Of a DNA stretch of 64,000 nucleotides, positions 43,976 to 52,553 are shown piece after piece. A program made the position numbers and the translations under genes. This DNA is from an uncultured Tenacibaculum sp. (GTDB lineage: Bacteria; Bacteroidota; Bacteroidia; Flavobacteriales; Flavobacteriaceae), in contig NZ_CANLTU010000011.1 of NCBI RefSeq assembly GCF_947494125.1, forward strand, positions 1 through 64,000. Direction: 5' to 3'. Below the pieces are notes generated by a model. That model saw nothing but the letters and a program-made list of their open reading frames with translations, had not been told where the DNA came from and did not search any database. How positions within the stretch are numbered: position 1 is the stretch's first letter; the number at the start of each line of letters is the position of its first letter.

Positions 43976-46870
43976 ATGGAGGTAGAAATAAAAATATGGG
44001 AAGACACAATATTCCCCACCTTTGATGATAATTTAGTAATTCATTTCGAAACTCCAATTTGGAATGACAAAACAGAATATCAAGTTTCATCTAAAGTTTT
44101 TTGGAAAAAAAACAAACAAGATAGTTACACTCCGAAGAACCTTTTTATTTCTACACCCTCCATTATACATCATACTTTTAAAAATGAAATCATTATAAAA
44201 GGAACATTAGAAATAAAAAAATTTAGTAGTTTTAATTCTACAGACACTTTAGGAATTTTTGCAGATTTCTATTATTACAAAAAAGAAAGCACAAATTATG
44301 CGTGGCACACTGAAGGTTTTCTAATAAGTTTTAATCCAAAAATTCCAACTCCTATTCCTGACGATATTATTATTGAGAACTGTAATACAGATATTACAAC
44401 TCCAATAATTACTTCTGATACTTTTAGTGATCTGTTTCCATATATTTATTTATCAGGTTGGCCAAAGGTGAATAACTCTGAACGCTTATGGAACTTTTTT
44501 TATTATAAACCGTTTATTAAAAGCCCTCCTCTTTTTACCTTTATTAATAAATTGTCTTCATTAAAATCCGTAAACAACCGAGAAGGAATGTTTACTGAAG
44601 CCACTTCCTTTATTGAAGGAAAGCCTCCTTATGAATTACAATATGTAGATAATCTTGCATCATTACATGGCTATATTAATAATTTCAATTCCTTTTTTTT
44701 CTTTTTAACTAAAGAAAAGAACTTAAGTCAAATAATAGAACAAACCTGTATTTTTTTTAAAACGGATATTGTTGATTTTTCAAATTATCTTAAAACAACA
44801 ATCTATTTAGAAAATAAAGAAAGACTATGGGAATCTTATTTTGCTTTAATTATAGAAATGGGTTACGAAAATGATAACTTGATGTCAATAATAGAAGTAT
44901 TAACTATTTGTAATTTTTTAGAAGTTGTATTTAACCATTTAGATCATTCTCAAAATAATACAACAATTTCTCAAACTACATTACTATCCCTATTTAATGC
45001 AACCATAGTTTTAGATGAAAAAATATTTCCTTTACCTCCTTACCCTTCTTCTCCTCCTATTAGTATTACCAATACTATTTTACCCTATGCTATTGGTGAT
45101 TTACAACTAGTTAAACATAAATTACTTCGCTACGAAATAGGTGAACTAGCAAGTATAACGAATATTATGCCTGGGGAGAAAAGAAAAATTATTAATAGAA
45201 AACTAGATCGTGTTGTAGATAAAAAGATTTCAAAAACAGTGTCTTTAAATGACTCTTTTACTTCGAATAATGAGAATAACAATGATTTTAGTGAAGAATT
45301 ATGGAACGCCATAGCTGAAACTACTGAAACTACTAATTATCCCGATCCTGGTTTAGTTTCAACATATGGGCCTCCAACAAATATAACAATCAAAGGCTCA
45401 TATACTAAAACACAAACCACACAAACACCAGATAAAAAGCAGTTATCCTCTTTTGCTAAAAAAGTTTTAAATAAAACAACACAGCGAGTATCCGAAAAAA
45501 TAAATAGAGTAAGAGCATATACTGAGTTAAAAGAATTAGAAGATACTTCTATTAGTACAGTAAATAATAGCAACAATAAGAATCCTGTATATGGTATCTA
45601 TTGTTGGTTAAATAAAGTGTATAAAACCAAAGTAATTAATTATGGTAATCGCATGCTTTTTAGTTTTAGTATCCCTAATCCAGCAGCTGCGTATATAAAA
45701 CAAACTAAAATTTTAAACGGAAGTAACCTTCAAAAACCAAAAACACTTGAAGATTTTAATATTTATACCTATCAAGATGTTACAAAAGATAATTATCTAA
45801 TAGCATCTCAGTATTATGAATTAAAAAAAATTCCTTTATATCCACAAGAAAAAATCGTTGTCTCTGACATCATCACGCTTTCACAAAGTAAACTAATAGC
45901 ATTACCTAGCCTATATTATGCTAATGCTGCAACCATAGAATATGCTTTCGGTTCAGGAGAAACAGATAGTATTGTTAATGGCTTTTTAGGACAAAATACC
46001 TTTACTTTTAGTCGATCATCTTCTGTTACTGGTACTAGAGAATTAAATTCATTAAATAATGAACAAAGTAATATTGCTGTTAGTGCTGTATTCAATCCAA
46101 GTATTCAAATGTCACCACCAAATTCAGAAACAGATTTTCAAATGGGTGTAAACATTTCTTGCGTACCACTACCAAAAACTATTTTAACCTGGCAAATAGA
46201 AATGTACCAACTTTTATATGATTCTTATATAAAAAAAGAAACAGCATATAATTTAACTATAGGTACTTCAAACACAAAAAAAGAAACTATAAATCCTCTT
46301 ACTGAGCGTTCTATTGTTAAACGAGAATTAGAAAAAAATATTCGAAAACAATTACTTCAAAATACATTACAGGTTAAAGGCCTTCCCATAAACATGATTA
46401 ATTCTGATGTCAATAATTCCTTAGAATATAATCAATCAGAAATCATACAATATTTAAATAGTGCTCTCGAATGGAATGAAATGTCTTATACCTTTTTTGA
46501 TGAGTATGATAATCATAATGGTTTTTTTTCTGTTTCTTCTTTATCTCCAGATTTTTTCTCTGCTTTTCTTAAAGCAAGTTATGCTGAAATTATTATTCCA
46601 ATATCTCCTGTGTTTAACTATGGTTTCCTTTATTTCTTAAGCACAGGCACTGTTTGGACATCAAAAGATAGTTTAGCTCCTTGTTTTAATAATATTAATA
46701 AAAATGGAACTATAAATATAGATCAACTATCAATTATATATGAACTAAAAAAAACATTCCACGTTGCTAAATATTTACCCAAAATAATAGACTCATGGGA
46801 AGTACTGATTCCTACCTCAATGCAAATTCTTCAAAACAGTAAAAAACTAAACATAGAAAACCATGAATGA
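43976..46870 (+). CDS. Large hypothetical protein co-translated with a tail-collar protein
   Basis: A 964-residue protein with no signal peptide or clear membrane segment. Its middle contains YEIGELASITNIMPGEKRK (about 384-402), followed by a polar coiled-coil-like stretch, then NPVYGIYCWLNKVYK and INYGNRMLFSFSIPNP (from about 535). Near the C-terminus are EWNEMSYTFFDEYDNHNG (~830) and FLKASYAEIIIPISP. From memory this arrangement matches a scattered bacterial family of very large unnamed proteins often near phage-tail-like genes; I could not check this. It overlaps the collar gene by 8 bases, so the two products are made together. Confidence 0.7.
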   Translation: MEVEIKIWEDTIFPTFDDNLVIHFETPIWNDKTEYQVSSKVFWKKNKQDSYTPKNLFISTPSIIHHTFKNEIIIKGTLEIKKFSSFNSTDTLGIFADFYYYKKESTNYAWHTEGFLISFNPKIPTPIPDDIIIENCNTDITTPIITSDTFSDLFPYIYLSGWPKVNNSERLWNFFYYKPFIKSPPLFTFINKLSSLKSVNNREGMFTEATSFIEGKPPYELQYVDNLASLHGYINNFNSFFFFLTKEKNLSQIIEQTCIFFKTDIVDFSNYLKTTIYLENKERLWESYFALIIEMGYENDNLMSIIEVLTICNFLEVVFNHLDHSQNNTTISQTTLLSLFNATIVLDEKIFPLPPYPSSPPISITNTILPYAIGDLQLVKHKLLRYEIGELASITNIMPGEKRKIINRKLDRVVDKKISKTVSLNDSFTSNNENNNDFSEELWNAIAETTETTNYPDPGLVSTYGPPTNITIKGSYTKTQTTQTPDKKQLSSFAKKVLNKTTQRVSEKINRVRAYTELKELEDTSISTVNNSNNKNPVYGIYCWLNKVYKTKVINYGNRMLFSFSIPNPAAAYIKQTKILNGSNLQKPKTLEDFNIYTYQDVTKDNYLIASQYYELKKIPLYPQEKIVVSDIITLSQSKLIALPSLYYANAATIEYAFGSGETDSIVNGFLGQNTFTFSRSSSVTGTRELNSLNNEQSNIAVSAVFNPSIQMSPPNSETDFQMGVNISCVPLPKTILTWQIEMYQLLYDSYIKKETAYNLTIGTSNTKKETINPLTERSIVKRELEKNIRKQLLQNTLQVKGLPINMINSDVNNSLEYNQSEIIQYLNSALEWNEMSYTFFDEYDNHNGFFSVSSLSPDFFSAFLKASYAEIIIPISPVFNYGFLYFLSTGTVWTSKDSLAPCFNNINKNGTINIDQLSIIYELKKTFHVAKYLPKIIDSWEVLIPTSMQILQNSKKLNIENHE

Positions 46871-47471
46871 TTCCAATTTTTCTTTATTTAATACAACTCT
46901 ACCAGTGGGTGCAATAACAGCTTTTGCGGGCAATGTAGCTAGCTATATAAATCCTCAACAAAATAGTAGTCCGCCAACAACACAACCTATAGAATCTTTT
47001 GGATGGATGTTATGTGACGGTTCTTCATTAAAAGCTAGTGAATACCCTGAGCTATATGTTGCATTAGGAAATCTTTATGGTTCTTCTGGATCTGAGCAAA
47101 ACTTAATGTTTAACCTCCCAGATTTAAGAGGTCAATTTCTTAGAGGTATTGATACTGATAAAGCTAGTATAGAAGACCGTACAGCAGCAGCAGGAGGAAC
47201 GAAAAATGGTATAGGCTCTACTCAAAAAGATGCTTTACAAACACACCAACATATTTATACCAAACCGATAGGACCTCCGGCTCCTGGAGAAAATGGTAGT
47301 GGTACAGCTACAGTTAATAGTAAAGCATATACAGGAATACCTACTAGCGAAACAGATGCTTCCTCTATAAAAGTAAGTCAATATGAAACAAGGCCTACCA
47401 ATACGTTTGTCAATTATTTGATAAAATATACTTATAAACTACCAAAATTTAATCATACAGTTTCTTTGTAA
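46863..47471 (+). CDS. Phage tail-collar domain protein
   Basis: A 202-residue protein with the collar domain of phage tail fibres and microcystin-dependent-type proteins: LPVGAITAFAGNVASYI (about 11-27), FGWMLCDGSSLKASEYPELY, LYGSSGSEQNLMFNLPDLRG and FLRGIDTD. The second half (AGGTKNGIGSTQKDALQTH, then QYETRPTNTFVNYLIKYT) is the usual collar C-terminus. It has no signal peptide. No other tail genes (sheath, tube, baseplate, terminase) are nearby, so this is not a prophage. It is translationally coupled to the large protein upstream. Confidence 0.88.
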   Translation: MNDSNFSLFNTTLPVGAITAFAGNVASYINPQQNSSPPTTQPIESFGWMLCDGSSLKASEYPELYVALGNLYGSSGSEQNLMFNLPDLRGQFLRGIDTDKASIEDRTAAAGGTKNGIGSTQKDALQTHQHIYTKPIGPPAPGENGSGTATVNSKAYTGIPTSETDASSIKVSQYETRPTNTFVNYLIKYTYKLPKFNHTVSL

Positions 47472-47492
47472 CAGTATATAATAAAAGAAAAA

Positions 47493-49703
47493 ATGAAGCC
47501 AATTAAAAATATTTTCATATGTTTAGTTCATGAAAATCAAGACTGTATTATTGATTTAGTTAGAAACTTAAAGTATCTAGACCCTACATCTAAAATTTTA
47601 TTATACAATGGAGGAACAGATGAAAACTTATTCAAGTATTTTCCTTTTGAAAAATATGGTGTCGTAATTCATTCCAATCCTAAACCATTAAAATGGGGAT
47701 GGTTACATGATTTTGCTATCGATTGTATGGAATACGCTATCAATAATTTAGAGTTTGATACCATTACTGTCGTCGATTCTGATCAACTTGCTTGTGGTCA
47801 AAATTACACTGATTTTATTACAGAAACATTTTACAAAAACCCCAATTTGGGTATGTTAGGTCAAGTACCTTCACGTATTGAAAAAGACACTCACATAGAT
47901 CCAGCTATAACAGCTTATCAAGAAAAAGAATTATGGCAACCTTTTTTAGATCAATTACCTAATGGCAAAAATGCCTTTTTATATTGGACATTTTGGCCTT
48001 CAACAGTTTTTACTTATCGAGCCTCTCTAAAGTTAGTTGCTCTTTTTAGAACCAACATTCAATTACAAGAAATTCTAAAAAAAACAAAAATTTGGGCTAG
48101 TGAAGAAATAATACTTCCTACTCTAATTATTGCCTTAGGTTTTACTATCATAGAAAACCCATGTACCTATGATTTTGTAAAATATAAATATGTTTATACT
48201 AATGAAAATATTCAGCACGCTCTACAAGCGGAGAAATCATTTTGGATTCACCCTATAATAAGAGACATTAGAAATAAAAATAGAAATAATATAAGTACCT
48301 ATTATGAAAATTATGTTCTTTCTTACCCGAAAGAATATTCTGAAGATATATTTCAATTAATTAAAAACATTCGCCCTAAAACACAAAACATTGAGGGCTG
48401 GTTAGAAAATGATGAATTCGAATTATTAGTTGAATTAGTTTTTTTAAAGGCTAAAAATAAAACTAATGCCACCTTTTTAGAAATAGGTAGTTATTGTGGC
48501 AAAGCAACTTCAGTTATTTCATTGGTCATTCAACATGTAAACAACCAATCTCAAATAATTGCTATCGATGATTTTTCAGGAAGACTAGGTGCTGAAGATG
48601 CTATTATTGATCAATATGCACCTTGCTATGACAAATTTAAACAGAACCTTAAAAACTTAAATTTAGAAGAAGTTAAAGTAATTAAACAAACTCCTTATTT
48701 AGTTGATCTTGATGAAAAAATAGATTTTATTCTAATAGATGGATTACATGATTACGCCAATGTATCACGCGATTTTTATCATTTTGAAAAAAACTTAAAG
48801 GAAGACGCTATAATATTATTTCATGACTATTGTTTGGCATTCCCAGGAGTAATGACTTTTATTAAAGAACTAACAAACTCTAATTCATATCGAATAGTAA
48901 AACAGAGTTCTTCATTAATATCTTTACAAAAAACACCTATTAATATCCTTGAATCTAATCAATTAAGTATTATAAAAAATTCAACAATTGAAAAAGATAA
49001 ACTGCCTTTAGTTAGTTGTATTATGCCTACCTATAACCGTGCTAAATTCATAAAACATGCAGTAAATCAGTTTTTAGAACAAAACTATCCAAACAAAGAG
49101 TTAATAATAATTGACGATGGAGAAAATGCTATTAAACCTTTAATACCCAATAGCCCTCTAATTAAATATGTTCATCTTAATGAAAAATTAGATATTGGTA
49201 CCAAAAGAAATATGGCTTGCCAAATGAGTAAAGGGCAGTTTATAGTTCATTTAGATGATGATGATTTTTATGCATCAAATTGGATAGAACAACAACTCTT
49301 TTTTCTTCTTACTCATGAATTAGAAATTACAGGTTTAAGCACTCCTTTATTTTATGATAAATCATCTTCTAATTTCTGGCAGTATAATTATCCACTATCA
49401 AATAAACCTTGGGTGTACGGAGCTACCTTATGCTATACAAAGAAGTTGTGGGAATCTAATCCTTTTCCTGTAATGACTTGTGGAGAAGACAATGCTTTTG
49501 TTTGGGCGGATGCTGTAAAAAAAATACTTCCAAATAATACTACAACCTCTTATATAGGACAAATTCACTCTGAAAACACCAGCCCTAAACAAATAGATAA
49601 CGACCGTTGGAATACCTTAAAACAAGAAGATATTAACAATTTTTTCGAAAGCCTTCCTATATCTTCTATCCCCATATTTTCTAGTATAGAAAGCTTAAAA
49701 TAA
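47493..49703 (+). CDS. Glycosyltransferase-methyltransferase-glycosyltransferase fusion
   Basis: A 736-residue three-part cytoplasmic enzyme. The N-terminal ~290 residues look like a GT-A transferase with a DxD-type VVDSDQL near 94-100. The middle (~300-480) is a class I SAM methyltransferase of the Methyltransf_24 kind with FLEIGSYCGKATS (about 327) and FILIDGLHDY plus FHDYC. The C-terminal part (~500-700) is a family 2 GT: VSCIMPTYNRAKFIKHAV, ELIIIDDGE and the metal site HLDDDDFY (about 585). It could build and methylate a glycan, perhaps on the neighbouring collar protein. Operon: 22 bases after the collar gene. Confidence 0.82.
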   Translation: MKPIKNIFICLVHENQDCIIDLVRNLKYLDPTSKILLYNGGTDENLFKYFPFEKYGVVIHSNPKPLKWGWLHDFAIDCMEYAINNLEFDTITVVDSDQLACGQNYTDFITETFYKNPNLGMLGQVPSRIEKDTHIDPAITAYQEKELWQPFLDQLPNGKNAFLYWTFWPSTVFTYRASLKLVALFRTNIQLQEILKKTKIWASEEIILPTLIIALGFTIIENPCTYDFVKYKYVYTNENIQHALQAEKSFWIHPIIRDIRNKNRNNISTYYENYVLSYPKEYSEDIFQLIKNIRPKTQNIEGWLENDEFELLVELVFLKAKNKTNATFLEIGSYCGKATSVISLVIQHVNNQSQIIAIDDFSGRLGAEDAIIDQYAPCYDKFKQNLKNLNLEEVKVIKQTPYLVDLDEKIDFILIDGLHDYANVSRDFYHFEKNLKEDAIILFHDYCLAFPGVMTFIKELTNSNSYRIVKQSSSLISLQKTPINILESNQLSIIKNSTIEKDKLPLVSCIMPTYNRAKFIKHAVNQFLEQNYPNKELIIIDDGENAIKPLIPNSPLIKYVHLNEKLDIGTKRNMACQMSKGQFIVHLDDDDFYASNWIEQQLFFLLTHELEITGLSTPLFYDKSSSNFWQYNYPLSNKPWVYGATLCYTKKLWESNPFPVMTCGEDNAFVWADAVKKILPNNTTTSYIGQIHSENTSPKQIDNDRWNTLKQEDINNFFESLPISSIPIFSSIESLK

Positions 49704-49728
49704 ATACTTCAATAAAAATAATATATCA

Positions 49729-49785
49729 TAAAAAACAGGGACGCTGAAAACTGAATAGAGTAGGCAATTATTTAATACAAACTCA
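49729..49785 (+). other. Partial copy of the island leader element
   Basis: The stretch around ATAAAAAACAGGGACG then CTGAAAA, GAGTA and TTTAATACAA lines up with the second half of the leaders before 51551 and 54777. The first hairpin and the direct repeats are missing, so it is a degenerate or partial copy before the 49789 gene. Confidence 0.4.
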
Positions 49786-49788
49786 ATT

Positions 49789-50424
49789 ATGATTTACGAT
49801 TATTCTACAAATCCACCTCATCTAGTAACAAGTAATCAGGCAAATATTAATTTTCCTGGATTCTATTTTGCAGATGACACCGATCTTTACTTTATTTATC
49901 CTTCTGCCACAGATAAAATTATTTACAATTATTCTCTAGGTGTGTTTTTTAAATATATAAGAAATAGTGAATACGAAAACATTGCTATTAGACCTATAGT
50001 TACTTTAGCTCAAATGGGAAATTTAAGAGGTTATACACAATCTACCCCTAATCAATTACCTACTTTATATTTTGAAAATGGCCGTTTAACTCTTCAACAT
50101 TCAAATTGTAGAAATATTGGTTGGCATCCAAGAAAAGCTAATCTCACTTACGTTTATGGAAATATTTTACATCCAAACAACCCAAAAGTATTTAGCCTAG
50201 GTACTACTTTCGTTCAAAAAGATTTTGATGACGCCATTGCTCTTGCTGCTACGAGTACTTCAAATGAAGTTAAACTCATAGAGTTATACTATGATGAAAA
50301 TTTAAAAATAACAAGCAGACATGTTTCTAGATCAAAATTAATAGCAGGCAATCCTCCAAATTTTGTTTTAAATATTCTAAACCAATTTTTAGCCGCTAAA
50401 GAGATAAATCCATCTCCGTTTTAA
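49789..50424 (+). CDS. Hypothetical protein (211 aa)
   Basis: A 211-residue protein with no signal peptide. It is aromatic-rich with blocks FPGFYFADDTDLYFIYPSA (about 23-41) and NIGWHPRKANLTYVYG (near 105-120), and a C-terminal helical part (FVLNILNQFLAAKEI). The alternation of short strands and turns suggests beta structure. No family is recognised. It is followed by the DUF1906 gene 47 bases later on the same strand, and preceded by the partial island leader element. Confidence 0.62.
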   Translation: MIYDYSTNPPHLVTSNQANINFPGFYFADDTDLYFIYPSATDKIIYNYSLGVFFKYIRNSEYENIAIRPIVTLAQMGNLRGYTQSTPNQLPTLYFENGRLTLQHSNCRNIGWHPRKANLTYVYGNILHPNNPKVFSLGTTFVQKDFDDAIALAATSTSNEVKLIELYYDENLKITSRHVSRSKLIAGNPPNFVLNILNQFLAAKEINPSPF

Positions 50425-50471
50425 CACCTTATAACTCATCAATTTTATAAACTAACCAATACATTTAAAAC

Positions 50472-51149
50472 ATGGAAGCTAACAAGAAAATACTATCTGG
50501 AACAATTCAAAATGCTCCACCAAATTTAAAAGGATTTGATACAAATACAGTTGTAACTGCTAGTCAAGCTGTTTATTTAAAAAAAGTAGGATATTCATTT
50601 TGTATTAGGTACCTCTCTCTTACGGCTGGTCAAAAATCTGGCGACCTTAGTTTTAATGAAGCACAAGATATTCTTAATGCTGGATTAGCATTGAGTGCAG
50701 TACAACATGTTCTTTATTCGGGATGGACACCTACAGCAAATAAGGGAACTACTTATGGTGAAAATGCTGCTTCTAACGCCATCGATATTGGGTTACCACT
50801 AAGAATGAATATTTGGTGTGATTTAGAAGGAATTGCTTCAAATACTCCTTCTAAAAATGTAATAGATTATTGTAATGCATGGTATAATACTGTTTTTAAT
50901 GCTGGATATATTCCTGGAATATATGTTGGAGCTAACTGTATACTTACTGGTAATCAATTATATGAAAATCTTAAGTTTAAACATTACTGGAAATCTTTAA
51001 GCAGAGTTCCAACTATTCCAAACCGAGGATATCAATTAATTCAATCATTAGAGGAAAACTTAATTGATAATTTAAGTATTGATAATGATACTACTCAAAA
51101 TGATGAGCAAGGTGATTCAATGATATGGCTTAAGGATTCAAATATTTAG
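50472..51149 (+). CDS. DUF1906 glycoside hydrolase-like protein
   Basis: A 225-residue TIM-barrel protein of the DUF1906 (Rv2525c-like) group, which is related to peptidoglycan-directed glycoside hydrolases. Diagnostic features are GFDTNTVVTASQAVYLKKVG (start of the barrel), SFCIRYLS, DILNAGLALSAVQHVLYSGWT, MNIWCDLEGI with the acidic pair, and YIPGIYVGAN. No signal peptide is present, unusual for a cell-wall enzyme. The C-terminal NIDNDTTQNDEQGDS tail is acidic. Two regions downstream lies a terminator that separates it from the P4 promoter. Confidence 0.82.
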   Translation: MEANKKILSGTIQNAPPNLKGFDTNTVVTASQAVYLKKVGYSFCIRYLSLTAGQKSGDLSFNEAQDILNAGLALSAVQHVLYSGWTPTANKGTTYGENAASNAIDIGLPLRMNIWCDLEGIASNTPSKNVIDYCNAWYNTVFNAGYIPGIYVGANCILTGNQLYENLKFKHYWKSLSRVPTIPNRGYQLIQSLEENLIDNLSIDNDTTQNDEQGDSMIWLKDSNI

Positions 51150-51281
51150 AATATAACCGAAATCCTTCTAAAGAGATGTTTAAAAAGTTACAGTATAAAG
51201 TTTAATAAAAACACTTACACTATTTTTATATATTAACTATTTCCTTTTTCATGTTATCTAATAATGAAATAAAACAACTTA

Positions 51282-51316
51282 AGATGTTATATCTTGAGTT
51301 GTTTTAGTTTTCAAAA
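51282..51316 (+). terminator. Terminator after the DUF1906 gene
   Basis: 15-bp stem AAAACAACTTAAGAT (51282-51296) with ATCTTGAGTTGTTTT (51302-51316), one G-T wobble, 5-base loop, then more T. It lies in a 400-base gap that also carries promoter P4 and a leader. Confidence 0.8.
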
Positions 51317-51356
51317 AACAAATTAAAAATCCAATTTACAACACCTTACACTTTAC

Positions 51357-51423
51357 TCACAACACAAAAAAGAAGAATTCACTACATTAATTTAAATCGC
51401 TCCTACTATTAAAAGTAACTTTA
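51357..51423 (+). promoter_or_regulatory. LytTR-type promoter P4
   Basis: Direct repeat TCACAACAC (51357-51365) and TCACTACAT (51379-51387), 22-bp period, exactly 28 bases, then the -7 box TAACTTTA (51416-51423). No -33 TTG. It drives the DUF1842 gene at 51551 through the leader at 51430-51550. Confidence 0.75.
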
Positions 51424-51429
51424 TAAATG

Positions 51430-51550
51430 AAGACAAATAGCGCTATAAATTAGTTTTCAAAAGTAGAGATCAGAAACTACTAAAAAAACGAGGCGTCTCC
51501 CGAAAAGCCTAATGAGTAAGGAAAAATACCAAACTTAAAAAACGTCCCTC
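51430..51550 (+). promoter_or_regulatory. Conserved structured 5' leader of the DUF1842 gene
   Basis: It contains AAATAGCGCTATAAATTAG (from 51435), a hairpin AGTAG (51462-51466) with CTACT (51477-51481) around AGATCAGAAA, and AGGC (51491-51494) with GCCT (51507-51510) around a GTCTCCCGAAAA loop, then GAGTAAGG. The same order occurs before 54777. It could be a regulatory RNA; its ligand or partner is unknown and it matches no riboswitch class that I know. Confidence 0.55.
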
Positions 51551-52033
51551 ATGGAAAATCAAAACAACGAAATCAGACATTATTTTCATTTAAATTATAG
51601 AATTAGCAACCACCTTGCTGGAGGTATTTCTTTTAATCTATCGCTAATTGTAGATACAAACACAAAAAAGATTATTGGAAAGGGTAATATTACACAAGCT
51701 GTAAATCCTCCTTTAAATATTCCAACAATTTTAAGTGGTGATTACTCATATATGTGTACAATGAATTCATGTAATATTTTAGTAGTAGCAGAAGGTGTAT
51801 CTCCTTATGCACCTTTAATATTAGGAGCACCTCAACCAATACAAAATGTAAAATTGAGAATGTCATTAGAAGACGATTGGAAATCGGGAACAGCAACATA
51901 CTCATTTTTACGTGATGAAAAATGGGTTGATGTTGGTTATCAAAAAGTTGAACTTATTGAATTATCTGACGAATTGAATGTAGATAAACTTTCTTCTTTT
52001 GTTAAAGAACAAAATATGGAACCAAGTCTATAA
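51551..52033 (+). CDS. DUF1842 domain protein
   Basis: A 160-residue protein, nearly all of it one DUF1842 domain: HYFHLNYRISNHLAGGISFN (start), LSLIVDTNTKKIIGKGNITQ, AVNPPLNIPTILSGDYSYM and VKLRMSLEDDWKSGTATYSFL. DUF1842 is a small all-beta domain of unknown function found in scattered proteobacteria and others. No signal peptide or membrane segment is present. It is expressed alone from promoter P4 and closed by a strong terminator. Confidence 0.82.
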   Translation: MENQNNEIRHYFHLNYRISNHLAGGISFNLSLIVDTNTKKIIGKGNITQAVNPPLNIPTILSGDYSYMCTMNSCNILVVAEGVSPYAPLILGAPQPIQNVKLRMSLEDDWKSGTATYSFLRDEKWVDVGYQKVELIELSDELNVDKLSSFVKEQNMEPSL

Positions 52034-52043
52034 TACTTTAATC

Positions 52044-52070
52044 AAGCCACACTACTTTGTAGTGTGGCTT
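52044..52070 (+). terminator. Terminator after the DUF1842 gene
   Basis: Perfect 12-bp stem AAGCCACACTAC (52044-52055) with GTAGTGTGGCTT (52059-52070), 3-base loop, then TTATTT. The rest of 52071-52435 is AT-rich without a convincing gene. Confidence 0.9.
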
Positions 52071-52435
52071 TTATTTAAACTACGTTATAATATCTATTTC
52101 TTACTTAAAAAAACAATTCATTTTTTAAGTAAAACTTATAGTAGTACATTTTTTATACCTTCCTTTTTTACCATTTTTGACAATCACTACACCTAAACTG
52201 GACTATCTCAATACTATTACTTCACAAACAAAAAAGATAAAAAATATTATTAGTATATCAATTTTGAACTATATACTATAATCAATTATAATTATACCGT
52301 TCAAGAGTACAATCAATATCACAACTTTATTAAACGATCTATTGCTCTATATTTTATTATTAAACTATATTTTCTTAATAAAAATCCATTGTAAAAATAC
52401 AATTCTGAAAAACTTCCTGATTGAAAGCTTTTATC

Positions 52436-52501
52436 TCACAACATCTAAAAGCACGTTCACAACATCTTTCCAAAATTCAGACTACTTAAACTCTAATTTC
52501 A
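52436..52501 (+). promoter_or_regulatory. LytTR-type promoter P5
   Basis: Two identical TCACAACAT copies (52436-52444, 52457-52465), 21-bp period, exactly 28 bases, then TAATTTCA (52494-52501), one base away from TAnnTTTA. The AAATTGCACTATAAAT element at 52516 follows. It drives the amidohydrolase gene at 52554. Confidence 0.7.
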
Positions 52502-52553
52502 CATTAGAGAATAACAAATTGCACTATAAATAATAGTATTAAAAACTAAAACT

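Noticed and set aside
51482..51526. Known riboswitch class in the island leader
   Set aside because: The GGCGTC...GAAAAGCC pattern was compared from memory with c-di-GMP, preQ1, SAM and TPP types and fits none of them.
51999..52196. A 65-codon frame after the DUF1842 gene
   Set aside because: It overlaps the end of the DUF1842 gene and the strong terminator at 52044-52070; Phe/Leu-rich text typical of AT-rich noise.
52342..52533. A 63-codon frame before the amidohydrolase gene
   Set aside because: It covers the P5 direct repeats and -7 box, and the peptide has no protein-like pattern.
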